A stretch of 64,000 nucleotides of DNA from Ceratotherium simum simum (GCF_000283155.1 NW_004454197.1:15306930-15370929), one strand, 5' to 3'; counted from the first letter of the stretch, positions 24,346 to 36,119 are shown. Program-made: numbers and translations. The notes: a model not told the origin generated them from the letters alone.

Positions 24346-24699
24346 AGGAGGGGATGGGCTGTGGGCAAACCCTGGCCTGGGGCCAGACGCTGTAGGAGCG
24401 GACTTCCTGAGGGAGTGGTGATCCCCTGCCCCTCCAGGGCCTGGGGACCCCTGCACCTCTGAGGATGCTGATTCTCATCTCTGACCTCCGTTATGCTGAG
24501 CTGAGGTCATCTCCACCGCACAGCCCTTTAGAGGTTTAAAGACAGCCACTGTGCCCCTCGAAGACTTTTTCAGGCTGCGCATTGTGGAGCCTGGTTGTTT
24601 CTCACCCGATTCTTTTCTGGACTTGTTCATTCGTCACTGCCCCCTTAACACACAGCCTCCCTGATGTGCCCCAGCATGGGGCTTCAGTTGCTGACCTCA

Positions 24700-24845
24700 G
24701 CTGTCCTGCCTGTCAGATGGGGACAATGGCACCTCCCCTAACAGGTTGTCTTAAGGACCAAATGAGATGATATCTGCACAGGACTTAGCCGGTGCCTGGC
24801 ACCACGGAGGTGCTCGGTAAACAAGAGCCATGGTTATTTTCCTCA
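24700..24845 (+). mobile_element. MIR SINE 3' half, sense
   Basis: GTCAGATGGGGACAATGGCA, AACAGGTTGTCTTAAGGACC, AAATGAGATGATATCTGCAC, then GGTGCCTGGCACCACGGAGG and GCTCGGTAAACAAG. This is the MIR tail half. Confidence 0.8.
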
Positions 24846-25589
24846 TGATGTCGTCTGACCAGGCAGAGGGAGAGGGCTGGTCTCTGCTTGTTCTGGATGC
24901 TCTGCTGGTGTTAAGCACCTGAGTGAGTGCTGGCTCTCAGCGTCGCCTCCCGCTGGGGCCCTGGGTGAGCCTCTGGTCCTCCAGCGCTGGTGCCTTTGCC
25001 CAGGCAGGGTGATGCGTCAGACGCCCCTGCCCGGAGCGTGTGCGGTTGGCTGTTTGGCTCCAGTGTGTGACTTTACACGATGCCTTTAAAGTGCAGTTTG
25101 CTCTGTGGCTGACACTGTGTCACGGAGCAGCACTGAAGGGACACAGGGTCTGGTCAGATGGGCATCACTGACTTCCGCTAGCTGCCCGCATTTCCCCACC
25201 TGCCTCATCATGCCGCCATTTCTGTCCTTGTACATGCTCTTAGGTCCAGGCTCAGCTCCCCGGAGTCTGCGGAGGCCTGGAGCCTTTTCAGTTCATCCTC
25301 CCTTTAGTCCAGAGGCCTCGGGGACGGTCGCCTGGGCAGTGCCACCAAGGGAAGGAACGCGGTGGGCCTGGCAGCGTTTGTTCTGCTGCAGGCCCCTGGT
25401 GGTGGCCTGTTAAAAGTCAGAGATGTATGATACCCAGCGTCTGTGACACCTCGTGCCTGGGGCTGTGTGCGCATCTTCTAGGGACAACCCAGGTGGCAGG
25501 GGGATCTACACAGAGAGCAAAGGGAAGCAGGGATTGCTTAGGAAACGGGAAGGATGGGTGGAAGCCAGCACTCTCCTTGTTCCTGCCTG
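24846..25589. other. Unique intron sequence
   Basis: Nothing recognised beyond scattered T- and C-rich stretches. Confidence 0.35.
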
Positions 25590-26290
25590 GCCTCCCACTA
25601 TGCACACGACCCTCCCTTTATGCCTGGCCTTTGTCTGGTTCTTTCCGCCTCCACTGCCATCTCCCCAGCTTCGGCCTGGCCCCCTGCGGTCACTTTCTCA
25701 CTGCTGCCTGCCTCCGCCCTCCCTTCCAGGCCTCTGTCCCTGCAGCAGCCAGAGTTATCCGAAAAATCTGTCCAATCACCTCCCTCTCCTGTTGCAGCCC
25801 TTCAGTGGCTCCCAGCTGTATTAAGAATAAAATCCAGACCCCTTGCCGGAGCCTGCAAGCTCCCAAGTACCCCAGCAAGGGCTGACTGCACCTGCTTCCC
25901 TGCTGCCGCTCCTCTTGACCTCTCTGCTTCAGCCACGTTGGCTTTTTTCCTGTTTCTCCAACAGGCGGAGCATGCTTCCACCTCAGGGCATTTGCACACG
26001 CTGTTCCGTCTTTCTGGAAGGCTCTTCATATGACAGGCTCCTTCTCAGCCTTCAGCTTTGCCTCAGATCTCACCTCTTCAGAGAGGCTCCCCTTAGCTCT
26101 AAGGAGGGCCCTTCTTATTCCCTATCAAAGCCTTCTTTTCCTTCTTGCCTGCTTCCTCATCTGCAAATATGTTATTTGTGAGGAGCATCAGGTCTGTGAG
26201 GACAGGGAAGTGTGTCTTGTTCACTGCTGAGTTCCCAGAGCCAAGACTGGTACGCGGCCAGTCATGTGTGCTCAGTAAAAGTCCCGGGAT
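25590..26290 (+). mobile_element. L2 LINE 3' end, sense, long copy
   Basis: Contains in order TTGCAGCCCTTCAGTGGCTC, AAGAATAAAATCCAGACCCC, CAGGGCATTTGCACACGCTG, GATCTCACCTCTTCAGAGAG, GTCTGTGAGGACAGGGAAGT and GTGTGCTCAGTAAAAG. The whole L2 3' untranslated and late ORF region is traceable. Chance frames within it (for example 25554-26033) are not genes. Confidence 0.85.
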
Positions 26291-27284
26291 GGATGACAGG
26301 ACAGATGGACCCAGGGGACCTCTGCTCTGAGACCCCCCAAGCTCATGGTCCTGCCTTCACACCTGCCACCACGGAGGTTCCCATGGCATGTGGGGCTTGG
26401 GGGCTTGCTGCATTTGAAGCAGCCCCGTCCAGCCGCCTAAGGCCCACTTGTGCTGGCCCTTCTCTCCCGGCCAGCTTCTGGATTTGAAGATTGTTCTCGT
26501 GGTAAGAAAAGATAGGAGCCAACGGCACAGCCTCTCCCTGGCTCCTGTGGGGGCGTTCCAGAGTCCAGCGCAGTGGGTAGAGCCACAGGGAGGGGTTGCC
26601 CATGCTCACCGGCTGGAGGCCCCCCTTCGGGAAGGCCTGTCCCTGCCTGAGCTGCTCTGTCAGGGGCTCGGGGCGTTGGCCCGTCCACCCCCTCTGTAGC
26701 CCTGAGATGTGCCTGGGGGGTGGGAGTGGGTGGCGTGGGGAGAGTCTACACAGGGGAAGTGGCAGCTCACTCTGGGGGATGTGTGGGCTGATGGCTGTCT
26801 GGGTGTTAGGTGTGAGTCAGGACCTGGGTTTCCATTCTCATCTCCCACTTGGGAATCCTCTGGTGGGCTTGGGGGCCTCAGTCTTCACGTGTGTGAAATG
26901 GGGATGTCTTGTCCTAGCCACTGCCTCCTCCAGGCTGGGGCAGGAGAAGGGCCCAGGTGAGGGGGCAGCCACTGCAGCTCTGGGATGAGCGAGCCTGGTA
27001 GCTCCGACCCTGGTGGGGAGGGCATCTGCCAACATGCCCACCAGCACCCCCTTGGCGGGCGCCCCGGGGGCTGGTAAGCAGGGCCCACGGCAAGGATGTC
27101 ACCGCCGCCTCTGCCATGTTGGCCTTTGAGGAAGCAGAAGCTAGATCTGTCCCTGTGAGCAGGGGCTGGAGGGGCTTTGAGGCTCTGTTGTTGTTAATGA
27201 TGAAAACCTCATCAGGAGAAACCGGTGGGTCCGACTGAGCCAGGCTCCTTAGCTGCCGCCGAGAACATCGACTTCCTTAGAGGG
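26291..27284. other. Unique intron sequence
   Basis: Nothing firm. A MIR-like phrase (GCCTCAGTCTTCACGTGTGT then GAAATGGGGATG) at about 26875-26905 is too short to call. Confidence 0.35.
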
Positions 27285-27285
27285 A

Positions 27286-27305
27286 GGACAGCGCCCCCTG
27301 ATCAG
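27286..27305 (-). promoter_or_regulatory. Candidate CTCF site overlapping an RE1-like half site
   Basis: The minus strand reads TGATCAGGGGGCGCTGTCCT. AGGGGGCGCTG is the strong part of the CTCF consensus. On the plus strand the same bases give GGACAGCGCC, the right half of a REST/NRSF RE1 element, but the left half is absent at the usual spacing. A motif match only. Confidence 0.35.
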
Positions 27306-27509
27306 TACTGGTGAAGCTACAGGGAACTTCTAGGTGGCGGGGTCCAGCCGGACAGGGCTGCGTGCTAGCCTTGCCCTGGCCGTGCGTCTGGGACACTGTA
27401 CATGTGCACAGCCCAGGACCCGCACACAGCCCACCAGGGCGTCTTCCTGACACCCATGTCTGGCTGGGCCCCCAGGGTCCCGGCCTGCAGGATGATGCCT
27501 GTGCTTGGC

Positions 27510-27890
27510 ATTAGAGTCCTCGTGGTCTGGCCCTGGCCGGGTGTCCAGTCTTGTCCCTGCCGCATTCCCTGGTGCCCTTGCTGTGCCACCAGAGAGGGCC
27601 TTGCTCTCCCCTGACGGCACCCAGCCACTTGCCCCTGTGCCTCAGTCTCCCCTTCACCTTGCAGTCTCAGCTCAGTATGCTCTTCAGGAGGCCTTCCCTG
27701 ACTGCTCTGCTCCCTTAGCTGGGGCTGGGCCTCCTCTTTGCTGCTACAGTGTCCTGCACATCTCCCATTGTGCCTTATTCAGCGCCTGTGAGGTCTGTGA
27801 GCGCAGACACCATGAGCTCTGCATCTCAGGACTCCCAGGCACATGCAGGGCCGGAGCGAGTGTTTGTTGAGTGGCTGTCTGACTGTACCT
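27510..27890 (+). mobile_element. L2 LINE 3' end, sense
   Basis: CAGCTCAGTATGCTCTTCAG, GAGGCCTTCCCTGACTGCTC, TTGTGCCTTATTCAGCGCCT, GAGGTCTGTGAGCGCAGACA, then GCGAGTGTTTGTTGAGTGGC. L2 3' region with its typical TGTTTGTTGA end. Confidence 0.8.
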
Positions 27891-29869
27891 ATGGCACATA
27901 CATGTATGGGCCTGCAGACACATGTAGGAGTGCATCCTGTGTGTCCTGACGAGCTGACAGTCACACCCTGTGGACAGGCCGAGACCCCAGTGTGGGTGGT
28001 CCAGGGATCATCTCCCCAGAGAGCCCCTTGCTGGGGAGCCTCTCAGGTGGCCTGCTGGCATGCGCCATGAGGACCCCGCTGGGACTGCGGCTGAGCCATG
28101 CGCTCTGGGGTGTGTAGAGAGTTTCTACCTCCCATGGCCTGAGAGGAAGTTGTTGCCCCATATGCATTTGTGGGAACGCTAAGTTGGGCCATCTGGGAAT
28201 ACCACCTCTTAGCCTCACGTCAGGGAAGCCTGCCGAGGGTCTGAAATCACCCTCTGTATTAGCCATATTCATCAGGCCGGCATCAGAAACCCTCGTACTG
28301 GCCTAAGCAAAACAGGGATATTTGTTAGGCCTTGTAATGGGAAAGGCCAGAGGTTGTGTAACTTCAGGCGTGGCTGGATCCAGGGGCTCAAATGGTATCC
28401 CCAGGACTCTGCCTCCATCTTCACACCCTTGTCCCTGCCCTCCCCTGGGTGGGCTTCCTTCCCAGGCAGCCCTATTCACTCAGGGCCGCAGCTGTTGCAG
28501 GCTGATGTCTCATTAGCCCAGCCTCCTGCTCCCTCCTCGTGGGAAGAGGGGGACTATTTAACAAGAGTCTCACAAGGGTCCCAGTATGCTGCTCATTGGC
28601 CTGGCATGGGGACAGGCTCCTACCCGAATCAGTCCTGGTGTCAGGGGAGTGGGATGCCCTGACTGGCCAGGCCTGGGGCTGCGCCAGACCTTGAGCCGAG
28701 AGGGAAAGGGGCAGAACAGACGTGGGAGGTGTCACGGAAGAAGAGAGAGGATGCCAGGCCCACAGCAGTAGCATGCCCTCACACCTTCTCTTTGCCGCCC
28801 TCCGGGAGGGAGAGCAGCTGCTCAGCGTGGGGCTTCTCTGTCCCCGGGGCACTTGGCCCTGGGATTGGACTGGAAGCCTTGGGGCCACACCCGTGACAGG
28901 ATATTCCTACACAGTGGGCTACAGGAGACCCCAGACCATGCTGAGTTGAACCCTCTCTTTGGGGCAGGCGGGGTTAGGAGGTGGCGGAGCCAGGCTCTGA
29001 GCTCTGCGATGTACCCGTGGGCAGCGGGGGAAGGAGACGAGGACGGGGGCTGGGCAGTTCAGGAAGACTTTCTGGAGGCTTGCTGGCCTGAAGGCCCGCC
29101 TGGCGGCTTTGAGGGAGGGAGGTGTGTGTTTCAGGTGAGCAGGGCAAGTGAGCTGAGCTGTGGGTGGGTTTTGGGGCCCTGGGGGAAGAGTTGGGGCCAG
29201 CCTGGTGGGGCAGGGGTGGGGGATGGGAAGAGGGGAGGTGGACCTAGGACCTGAGCCCCCTCCTGCCGGCTGTCCTGAGGGTCCCCGTGGGCATGGTGTG
29301 ACCTGCACCTCCCTTTGCACCGCCAAGTCCTGACAGGAGGCAGGGCCTGATCCCCAGGAGGTGGAGCTCCCTGCTCCCTGGGCTCCTGCGGCTCCTGGGG
29401 GACTGCAGTGTGATGTGAATGTCCTATTTGCAGGGGGAGGGTGGGGCACTGGGTCTTGACCTTACACACTTGGCCCCCACTTTATATGTAGCCACAATGC
29501 ACGCTCGTGGTCCTGGACTGAGCCTCTCCCACCAGGGCAGGTCTTTCCTATCCCCATGCACCTATTGTGGGCAGGGGTCTCTGCTGCCCTCTTCCAGATG
29601 GCCCGTTGGTGACCACACCAAGAGCTCACCCAGGTTCCAAGGGAGCGGGAGGGGTCCTGGGCGGGCAGGCAGAGACCTGGCTTTGCCCCATGCCCTGGGT
29701 GCTCTGCTCACCCTTCTGTCTGGTGGGGACACTGCCCCAGGCTACTGTGGACCCCAGGAGGCTGGGCCGGCCACCCCAGAACTGCAAGTGCCGGGAGGGA
29801 GGGCGCTGCCTTGTTGGCAAGTCTCCCGCAGCCTCCTGGGCAGCGTCTGCCCCACTCAGCAAGACTAAT
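27891..29869. other. Unique GC-rich intron sequence
   Basis: No repeat or exon recognised. The open frames here (for example 28472-28888 minus, 28919-29449 minus, 29419-29868 plus) are P/S/G-rich, have no domains and show no exon-like splice boundaries. Confidence 0.35.
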
Positions 29870-30135
29870 TGAATAGAAATCCTGCGCACACCGTGAGGCA
29901 GAGCTCAGGCCCAGCCTAATCTCGTTAGGAGGTCCCCTGATAGTCTCATTAGGTGGCTGGCTGCTCGGAGAGGTTTATCTCTGCCATGGGATGGTCAGGC
30001 CCCGCCCAGCTGCCCTGCAAACACAGGCCGGGCAGGGGAGAGGCAGTGCGGCTCAGCCGGCCACCACTGGTCCTTACTTAATCGGTTATGGTTTACTGGA
30101 CTTAATTACTTTAAAATTATTAACTTCAGCTGGAA
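29870..30135. promoter_or_regulatory. Candidate non-coding regulatory element (homeodomain-type sites)
   Basis: Unique sequence with a cluster of TAAT-core sites (CTAATTGAAT, CTCATTAGG, CTTAATTACT, AAATTATTAA) and E-boxes (CAGCTG, CAGGTG) in otherwise GC-rich intron. No repeat similarity was seen. Enhancer function is a guess from composition and site clustering. Confidence 0.25.
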
Positions 30136-30374
30136 AGCAGGTGGTGGGGGGCGAGGAAGATATGTGAGCCTCCTTATGGAGTGTGAGGCCCGCCAGGGCT
30201 GAGGAGATGGTTTCCAGTCCAGCCAAGACCACTCTCTGGGAGACCCCTGGCAGGCTGCCCATCCTGTGTGCTGCGGCCAAGAGCTAGGTGTGGCAGGGAC
30301 AGACAGGTGGGCTAAGAGTGTGATCCATGCTATAAGAGAACGAAGCCAATCTGGGGCTGTGGGAGCACAGATGG

Positions 30375-30735
30375 TGTGCCTAACCTGGCCTGGGCTCGGG
30401 AGCAACCAGGAGAGGCTTCCTGGAAGAAGGGGCTCCTGAGCTGAGTCTGAAGTGGAGAATAGGGGTTGGTCAGGTGAAGAAAGGGAGGCAGGCACTCCAG
30501 TTGGTGGAACAGTGTGAGCAAAGGCTCAGAGGTGTGGAATGGCAGATCTATGAGCTGTCCAGGGTTGCTGGGCATAGGTGGAGGAGGAGGGTACTGACAG
30601 CTGGCAGGGGTCTTAGAGTGTCCTCTCTGTGGTCCTGGCAGAAGTTGCCCAGGCTGTGGGGACTGAGCCTAGGGCAGGCAGGGGGTGCAGGCTGTAGACC
30701 ATATAGGAGACTTCGGGGCTCAGAGCTGTACACCT
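30375..30735 (-). mobile_element. L2 LINE, antisense
   Basis: GAGAGGCTTCCTGGAAGAAG, GAGCTGAGTCTGAAGTGGAG, AATAGGGGTTGGTCAGGTGA, then GAACAGTGTGAGCAAAGGCT and CAGAGGTGTGGAATGGCAG reproduce the antisense L2 order also seen at 35310, 40960 and 41640. Confidence 0.75.
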
Positions 30736-31994
30736 AGATCTAGGCCTCGAGCTGTGAGGGGAGAGACTCATGGGGATGGCGAAAACCAGAGGGACAGTCG
30801 GCCCCCCACTCCCTGCCCCTGCAGGCCTCTGTGCTCTGGGCTCAGGGGTTGAGGGTGAGGGCTTGTCCTTGAGGATCCCACACGTGGGGCAAGCCCTTCT
30901 GGGAAATCTCAGGGTTTCTGCATGGCGTGGCCCATCTCTATAGGCTGGCTCCTGCCTTCCATGCCCACACCTGCCTGGTGCCCCATGGGGAGGAGGGGAG
31001 GAGAGGCAGGCTGCCGGGCTATTCTGGAAGTGCTGCCAGGCCCCTATCCTGGTGGGGGATCAGGGCCCAGAGCCCCACATTCCTGCTGCCAGGGGTGGTA
31101 GCCTGGGCTTCTCTGTTCCCAGCCACCCAAGCCGGGCCGGTCTTGGAGTCATTTTATTACATGTACTGTTGAGATGGCGATGGCTTATGACAAGAGCACT
31201 TGCATTTCACAGGTGCCAAAGCCTGAGGCCCCTGCCCAGGCTAGAATCAGAGCCGGAGACCGAGGGGGATGTGCAGCAGTGCACTTGGGAGCAGGAATAG
31301 GAGGCAACAACCAGGGACGCGGGGAGGGCCAGTCTGAGCTGGTCACTGCAGTGGGCAGCTGGGGCTCGTTCTCACTGGGGCTCTCCAAGAAGCCACGTAG
31401 ACTGCCCCTCGGGTTGTCCCCCTGGTATCTATCCACTAGCTCATCCCCAGTGGTCAGAGTGGGCCGTGGGGTTCCCTCCCCTGCTGTTCCAAGTTTGCAC
31501 AGCAGCTGGGCTGGACGGGCTCTGGTGGGCCCTCGTGGGGCCAGCAGGAGGCCCTGGTGCATGGGAGGTGCGTGCTGCCCCGACGCACCTGCATGCAGCT
31601 GGTCACCATGGCAGCAGGTCCACAGGTGGGGCAAGGGATGTGACGTGGGCCACAGAAGTTGTCTAGAGACTCAAATTCTCCAGGCTTGTCAGAAGGACCT
31701 AGTGGTGAAACATCAGGCGTCAGGACAGGGACTGTCCTGGTGTCTGGAAATCACATCCTACAGGTGTACTTTGGTCCCAAAAGAGGCTGGTAGAGGAGGG
31801 GCTGGTGCCCTGATCTCGCTCCAGTGCCTGGTGCCGTCGATAGACTCGGACAGCTCAGAGGCAGCAGCTGGCTCTGGTTTGTCCCTGTTCCTCCCCCAGC
31901 CTCTGGCCCAGCATGGGGCGCATGTCAGCCCTTGGCCACTTCTGGTTGGTGAAGGCAGGTGGGGTAGTGGGAAGTCCCTGAATGGCCTTGACTA
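30736..31994. other. Unique intron sequence
   Basis: No repeat, exon or motif recognised. The 273-codon frame at 31174-31995 (plus) is unsupported: G/S/P-rich, no domain, no splice sites, and it ends where a MIR begins. Confidence 0.4.
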
Positions 31995-32215
31995 GACGAC
32001 AACCTGGCTGGGCTTGAATCCCTCCTCTGCCTCATGTTGGCTATGTGATTAAGGGCACGTTCCCCTTATGTTTCTGAGCCTCAGTTTCCTCATCTGTAAA
32101 ATGGGGACACTCACATCTACCTTGAAGAATTGTTCATAAAGTCCAAAGGAAGGGTATATATACAGGGCCTGTATACAGTAGGTGCCCATTCGTTCCCTGC
32201 CCACATGTCTACCAG
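31995..32215 (+). mobile_element. MIR SINE, sense, nearly full length
   Basis: CTGGGCTTGAATCCCTCCTC, GAGCCTCAGTTTCCTCATCT, GTAAAATGGGGACACTCAC, then GGCCTGTATACAGTAGGTGC. B box, core and tail are all clear. Confidence 0.9.
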
Positions 32216-32254
32216 GGGTTGACACTGTGCCGGCCACTGTGCTAGGTGTGTGAG

Positions 32255-32405
32255 CACAGCAGACCCGGTCCCCAGCCTCAGGGATCTGAGACGAGTGTCA
32301 GTGTTCAGGCTCCACCCCAGAGATCCTGATGTCACAAGCCAGGGTGGGGCCCGGGCCCAGTATTGCTTAAGAGCTTCCTGGGTGGTGCTCATGTACAGCT
32401 GGGAC
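32255..32405. mobile_element. MER5A-type hAT DNA transposon remnant
   Basis: CCAGCCTCAGGGATCTGAGA, CAGGCTCCACCCCAGAGATC, CTGATGTCA, GGGTGGGGCCCGGGCCCAGT and GAGCTTCCTGGGTGGTGCTC follow the MER5A order ('ccaccccagagtttctgattca ... aagttcccaggtgatgct'). Non-autonomous hAT element, diverged. Confidence 0.65.
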
Positions 32406-32879
32406 CAGCCAATCAATCCTGGCCCTTAATGATGGAGAGAGAGATGCTGAGGGCTGGGCGTGGCCGCCTGGATCCCTCCTGGCTCTCTATGCGTGAGCTA
32501 ACGGGGGTGCTCATCACCACCGATTTCCTTCATCACAGCTCCGGGCATGCTCCTCCAGTTCAGACTGAAACGCACACTTCTGCTTCCCAGGGAAGGGTCC
32601 CTGGCTGGGCCATGGACTGTCATTTGGTCCATCCCTCTGTCCCAGGCCCCTTGGTTTTCCCTCCCCAGACACTCGGCTCTGGAATTCAGTAGAGGGAAGA
32701 CAAGGGGAACCAGCCGTCACTAACTCTGAGACTGGGGTCTCCAGACAAGGGCCCCCTCACGTTGGCTGACTTGGGGACCACCTCCTTTTCCAACTCCGGA
32801 GCCTCAGCCTCCAGATGTTGTGTAGACCCAGCAGAGCTCTGAGCTGAAGATGGTTCACATTCTCTGTAAAGCGTATTCC
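32406..32879. other. Unique intron sequence
   Basis: Nothing recognised. Confidence 0.35.
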
Positions 32880-33440
32880 TCTACAAGGAGTATTTCATCT
32901 CATTTTATCAGTAACATGGAGCAGTGGAGCGGTGGGGTGTGCATGTTCTAATTCATAATTTTACAGTGATTTAAAAAAACTCAAGATATTGTTTTTCTTT
33001 CCATTAGTGAGATGGTGGCAGGCAGTAAGCCTACTGTCTTTTTATAATCGGATTTCAATTGTTTTAATTATACAGCCCATATTCTCCAAGTAACATACCA
33101 TCCCTGTGAGTTAATGGGCTTTGAAATCTCCCTTTGTTCCGTACACTGTAGACACAGATTTTTTTCTTAAATGATTTATTTTATATATAGATATTCAGAA
33201 AACTAGCTATGAGGTAGCTTCAGATGAGTATTGGGAGGTTCTGTTATGTGAGAAGAAGGCAAATAAATGTCTGCAGAAAACCTAGCCCCAATTCCTGGAT
33301 GGAATTCCAGCATCTCTCGTCTCCGGAATGAGATTTTAAGAGCACAAGTGATGTAGAGAGCTGTCAGCGTTGCTCTGACCACAGCAGAGAACATTCGTGT
33401 GCTTATAAATTCTTCTGTTGATCCTTCAGTGGGGATATTA
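32880..33440. promoter_or_regulatory. Candidate conserved non-coding island, AT-rich and unique
   Basis: About 560 bases of AT-rich unique sequence in a GC-rich intron, with TTTTAATTATACAG, TCTAATTCATAATTTTAC and similar homeodomain-type sites. No LINE, SINE or LTR signature was found. This composition is common for deeply conserved brain enhancers in large neuronal-gene introns, but conservation could not be tested here. Confidence 0.25.
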
Positions 33441-33600
33441 GAAGGGGAATGTTTATTCATTTGTTATTCCTTCATTCACTCATTCATTTGTTCATTTCTT
33501 GAGCACCTACTGTGCGCTTGGCCTGGAACTTGGGGATACACAGCAAGGAGAGTCATGATGTTTATCCTTAAAGAGCTGGGGCTGTCCTGAGAAACACTTA
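33441..33600 (-). mobile_element. L2 LINE 3' end, antisense
   Basis: TTCATTCACTCATTCATTTG, TTCTTGAGCACCTACTGTGC, GCTTGGCCTGGAACTTGGGG and ATACACAGCAAGGAGAGTC: the antisense L2 terminus. Confidence 0.75.
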
Positions 33601-35309
33601 TACATATGATTCTCAAGTAGAACCTTTCCAGTGGTCAGTGCTCCCTCGGATTGGGCTGCTGGGCAGGGCTCACAGCGCACCGGCCCACCCTCTGCTGCTG
33701 CTCACGGAACCCTGAGGAGGGTGCAGTCAGGGTGGTTCAGGCTGCCCCTGGCAAGGAAGCAGCGCGGCTCCCCAGGGCTTCCTGGAGAGTGGGCTGGGCC
33801 GGGCCAGATCACCTGGGCTCCAGACCCAGAGCACCCCTCAGCCCTGCCCTCCCCACTCTGTCCTGAGGGCTTGGCCCTGTCTCAGGCCCTCCTTGGGTAT
33901 CTACTAGGGCCCAGCTTTGGCTCAGCCGAACTCTTAACCATGTGAGGTTGCCCCAGTCAGGCCAGTCGAGTCTCCAGAAGAGACTCCTGGATTGATGGCC
34001 ATTGTCTGGGGACCCAGTGGGTGTGTGTGTGTTGGGGTGTGTGTGTGTGTGTGTGATTCAGCCTCCTTGGTTCCGCTGGTCTGGGGCTGAGACACCCCTG
34101 GGATCAAGACCTGGCTGACCTGGAAGTGCTGTGTGGCCTTTGTGAGTCACTGCCCTCTCTGTTTCTGACGCTGGCTGTGGCAGCGTGTGCAGTGGTGCCT
34201 CTACTGCAGTCTCAGGGAGACGTGCCCTCCAGCGTGAGGGCAGTGCGACCATTCCTTCCCCAGCGCTCCCGTCTTGTCCCTGCTACTAGAGGCCACTGGC
34301 ACTGTGTTTGGAGTCATGTCGACTAAGGGTCTCTTAACAGTAGTGTGGGGAAAAGGCCAGAATCTCCTCAAGGGTTCAGGAGTGAGAGGGTGGGCAAGGC
34401 TTCGGAGGTCCAGCTGCCCCTCGCCTGCACCAGCCCCTCCGTTGGAAAGGCCAGAGCGGCTCTTCTTACAAGCCCTCCCAGCATAGAACTTTGAGCTCAG
34501 GAACCCCTCCCAGCCCATGAGAGAACTTCTAGAATTAGTACCTTAAATCTGGACCCCTTGCTAGACTCAGAAACCCTGGCATAGCGTCCCAGGCTTAGAT
34601 TCTCTGTGGCAAAACCTGGGGTCCAAACCTCTACATCTACTCCTCAGAAGAAGAGCTGTCTAGGCTGGACCCTCCAAGTGAAGGTTCCCTGTTAGAGAAC
34701 CCTGACCCACCCCTTTGAAGCCAGACTCAGCTCAGAACCTCAGCCCAGCCCAGTGCCCCACTCTCTAGGTGGGCAGGGGTGGGGAGGAGGGGTGCTGCCT
34801 CACTGCCGGAGGCACCTCCTCCGTGGTGTAAATGCCCAGCCCACGGCGAGAGACGAGCGACATGTGACTGAGGTCTCACGACACGTGGTCTTTCAGTGTG
34901 TCTGGTATTTACAGCTGGCGAGGAGTTGAGTAGCTCTGGAAACTGTGCAAGGGGGTGCCTGGGCTGAGGGAGGGCTGCCCACACTCACCGGCTGCAGAAA
35001 TGCCACCTCCCTGGGTGAGTGTTACCCTGAGCAGGTCCTTCCAGAAATGTGTCGGGGGGAGGGGCGGGGTGCAGCGTGGACCCCCAGAGCCCCGCGCTGC
35101 AGGAGGGATAGTGGCCGACAGGGTGTCAGCCCGGGCTTCTCTGCTGCCCTCCTGCGTGTTTAGTTGGGCAATGGAGCCCCGGGGATCCACCAGCATGTGT
35201 CTCCGGATCTCTGGGTCAGCAGTAGGCTTTGCTCTCTATCCCTAGAGCACCTAGCTCCCTTATTCTTGTGTTTTGGGGGTTCATGTTGAAAGATGGACCT
35301 GGGGGATCA
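33601..35309. other. Unique intron sequence with a GT microsatellite
   Basis: Nothing gene-like. A weak MIR-like stretch (CTGGAAGTGCTGTGTGGCCT then GTGAGTCACTGCCCTCTCTG) is present at about 34120-34165. The GT repeat at 34020-34056 is listed separately. Confidence 0.35.
34020..34056. repeat. (GT)n microsatellite
   Basis: Two GT runs separated by a short TTGGGG interruption. Likely polymorphic. Confidence 0.9.
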
Positions 35310-35600
35310 GGGACAGTCCCTGGTGGAGGTGACGTCTTAAGTGAAGCCTCAAGGATACGGAGGACTGTGCCAGGGAAGGGATAGGGAACAGTATATGCAA
35401 AGGCAGAGAGGCAGAAGGGTGGGTGCCCTGGAGGAAGTTAAGGCAGGAGGGTGAGGTAGGGAGTGGGGAGCTTGCAGAGCCTGAGGAGGAGCCTGGGAGC
35501 CCTGGGAGGCCTCTGAGAGTTTAGAGGATTGGAACAGCTGGACTGATTTTATCTACTGTAAGGACTGGATAGGAGAGGCCCAGAGTTGAGGAGAGTAGGG
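35310..35600 (-). mobile_element. L2 LINE, antisense
   Basis: GGAGGTGACGTCTTAAGTGA, AGCCTCAAGGATACGGAGGA, GGGAACAGTATATGCAAAGG, CAGAGAGGCAGAAGGGTGGG, then GATTTTATCTACTGTAAGGA. Same antisense order as the copies at 30375 and 41640. Confidence 0.75.
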
Positions 35601-35820
35601 GGACCACCTTTAGTCCTCAGCTATGAGGGGCCTGAGCTGGGGTGGGCTCTAGGGAGGCAGAGGATGCTGGTCTTTCTCTTCCTCCCTGGGCATCCTCCAT
35701 GCATTCTCCAGGGCCGCCTCCTCCAGGCAGCCTCCAGTCCTCACCCCAGCTGCTCTGCCCTTCAGCCCCCGCAGGCCCTGGATGCCCTGGGAGCTTCAGG
35801 GGGCCGGGAGTTCTTGGCCA
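35601..35820. other. Unique intron sequence
   Basis: Nothing recognised. Confidence 0.35.
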
Positions 35821-35860
35821 CCCTTTTTTTCCTCCCTCCTTTCCTTCCTCCCTCCCTCTC
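35821..35860. repeat. Polypyrimidine (CT-rich) tract
   Basis: Forty bases of C/T only, with CCTTCCTCCC-type units. It is followed by AT-rich sequence (TAATTTTTATTTTTATCAAA) that resembles the antisense end of an old LINE. Confidence 0.8.
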
Positions 35861-35954
35861 TAATTTTTATTTTTATCAAAGTTATACATGCAGATAGTTT
35901 AAAGTGTGGTTTCCAATCCACCTCTTGACTCATGTGCCCTGGTGCCTTCCAACG

Positions 35955-35973
35955 GCTGCAGGGGGCACTCTCC
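35955..35973 (+). promoter_or_regulatory. Candidate CTCF site
   Basis: GCTGCAGGGGGCACTCTCC matches the CTCF core (CAGGGGGCACT) in plus orientation. Similar but weaker plus-strand matches lie near 38356 (GGCAGGGGGCACCAC) and 62908 (CTGCAGGGGGCACAAC). Motif evidence only. Confidence 0.3.
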
Positions 35974-36119
35974 CTCGAAATGTCTGTGAGGCTCACCCTC
36001 ACCTCCCCCCCCATCTCTGCTTTCACCCTGTTCCCCGTCCCACCCCTGGCACTCCCGACCTCGCCCTGTTTTTCTCCACGGAACTCATCTCCTGCTAACG
36101 TGCCGTTTGCCTAGACGAT

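Noticed and set aside
27284..27304. Full REST/RE1 silencer element
   Set aside because: Only the right half (GGACAGCGCC) is present; the left half does not match at canonical spacing. I keep the CTCF reading instead.
31174..31995. 273-codon plus-strand frame
   Set aside because: No domain, no splice boundaries, and it ends where a MIR element begins.
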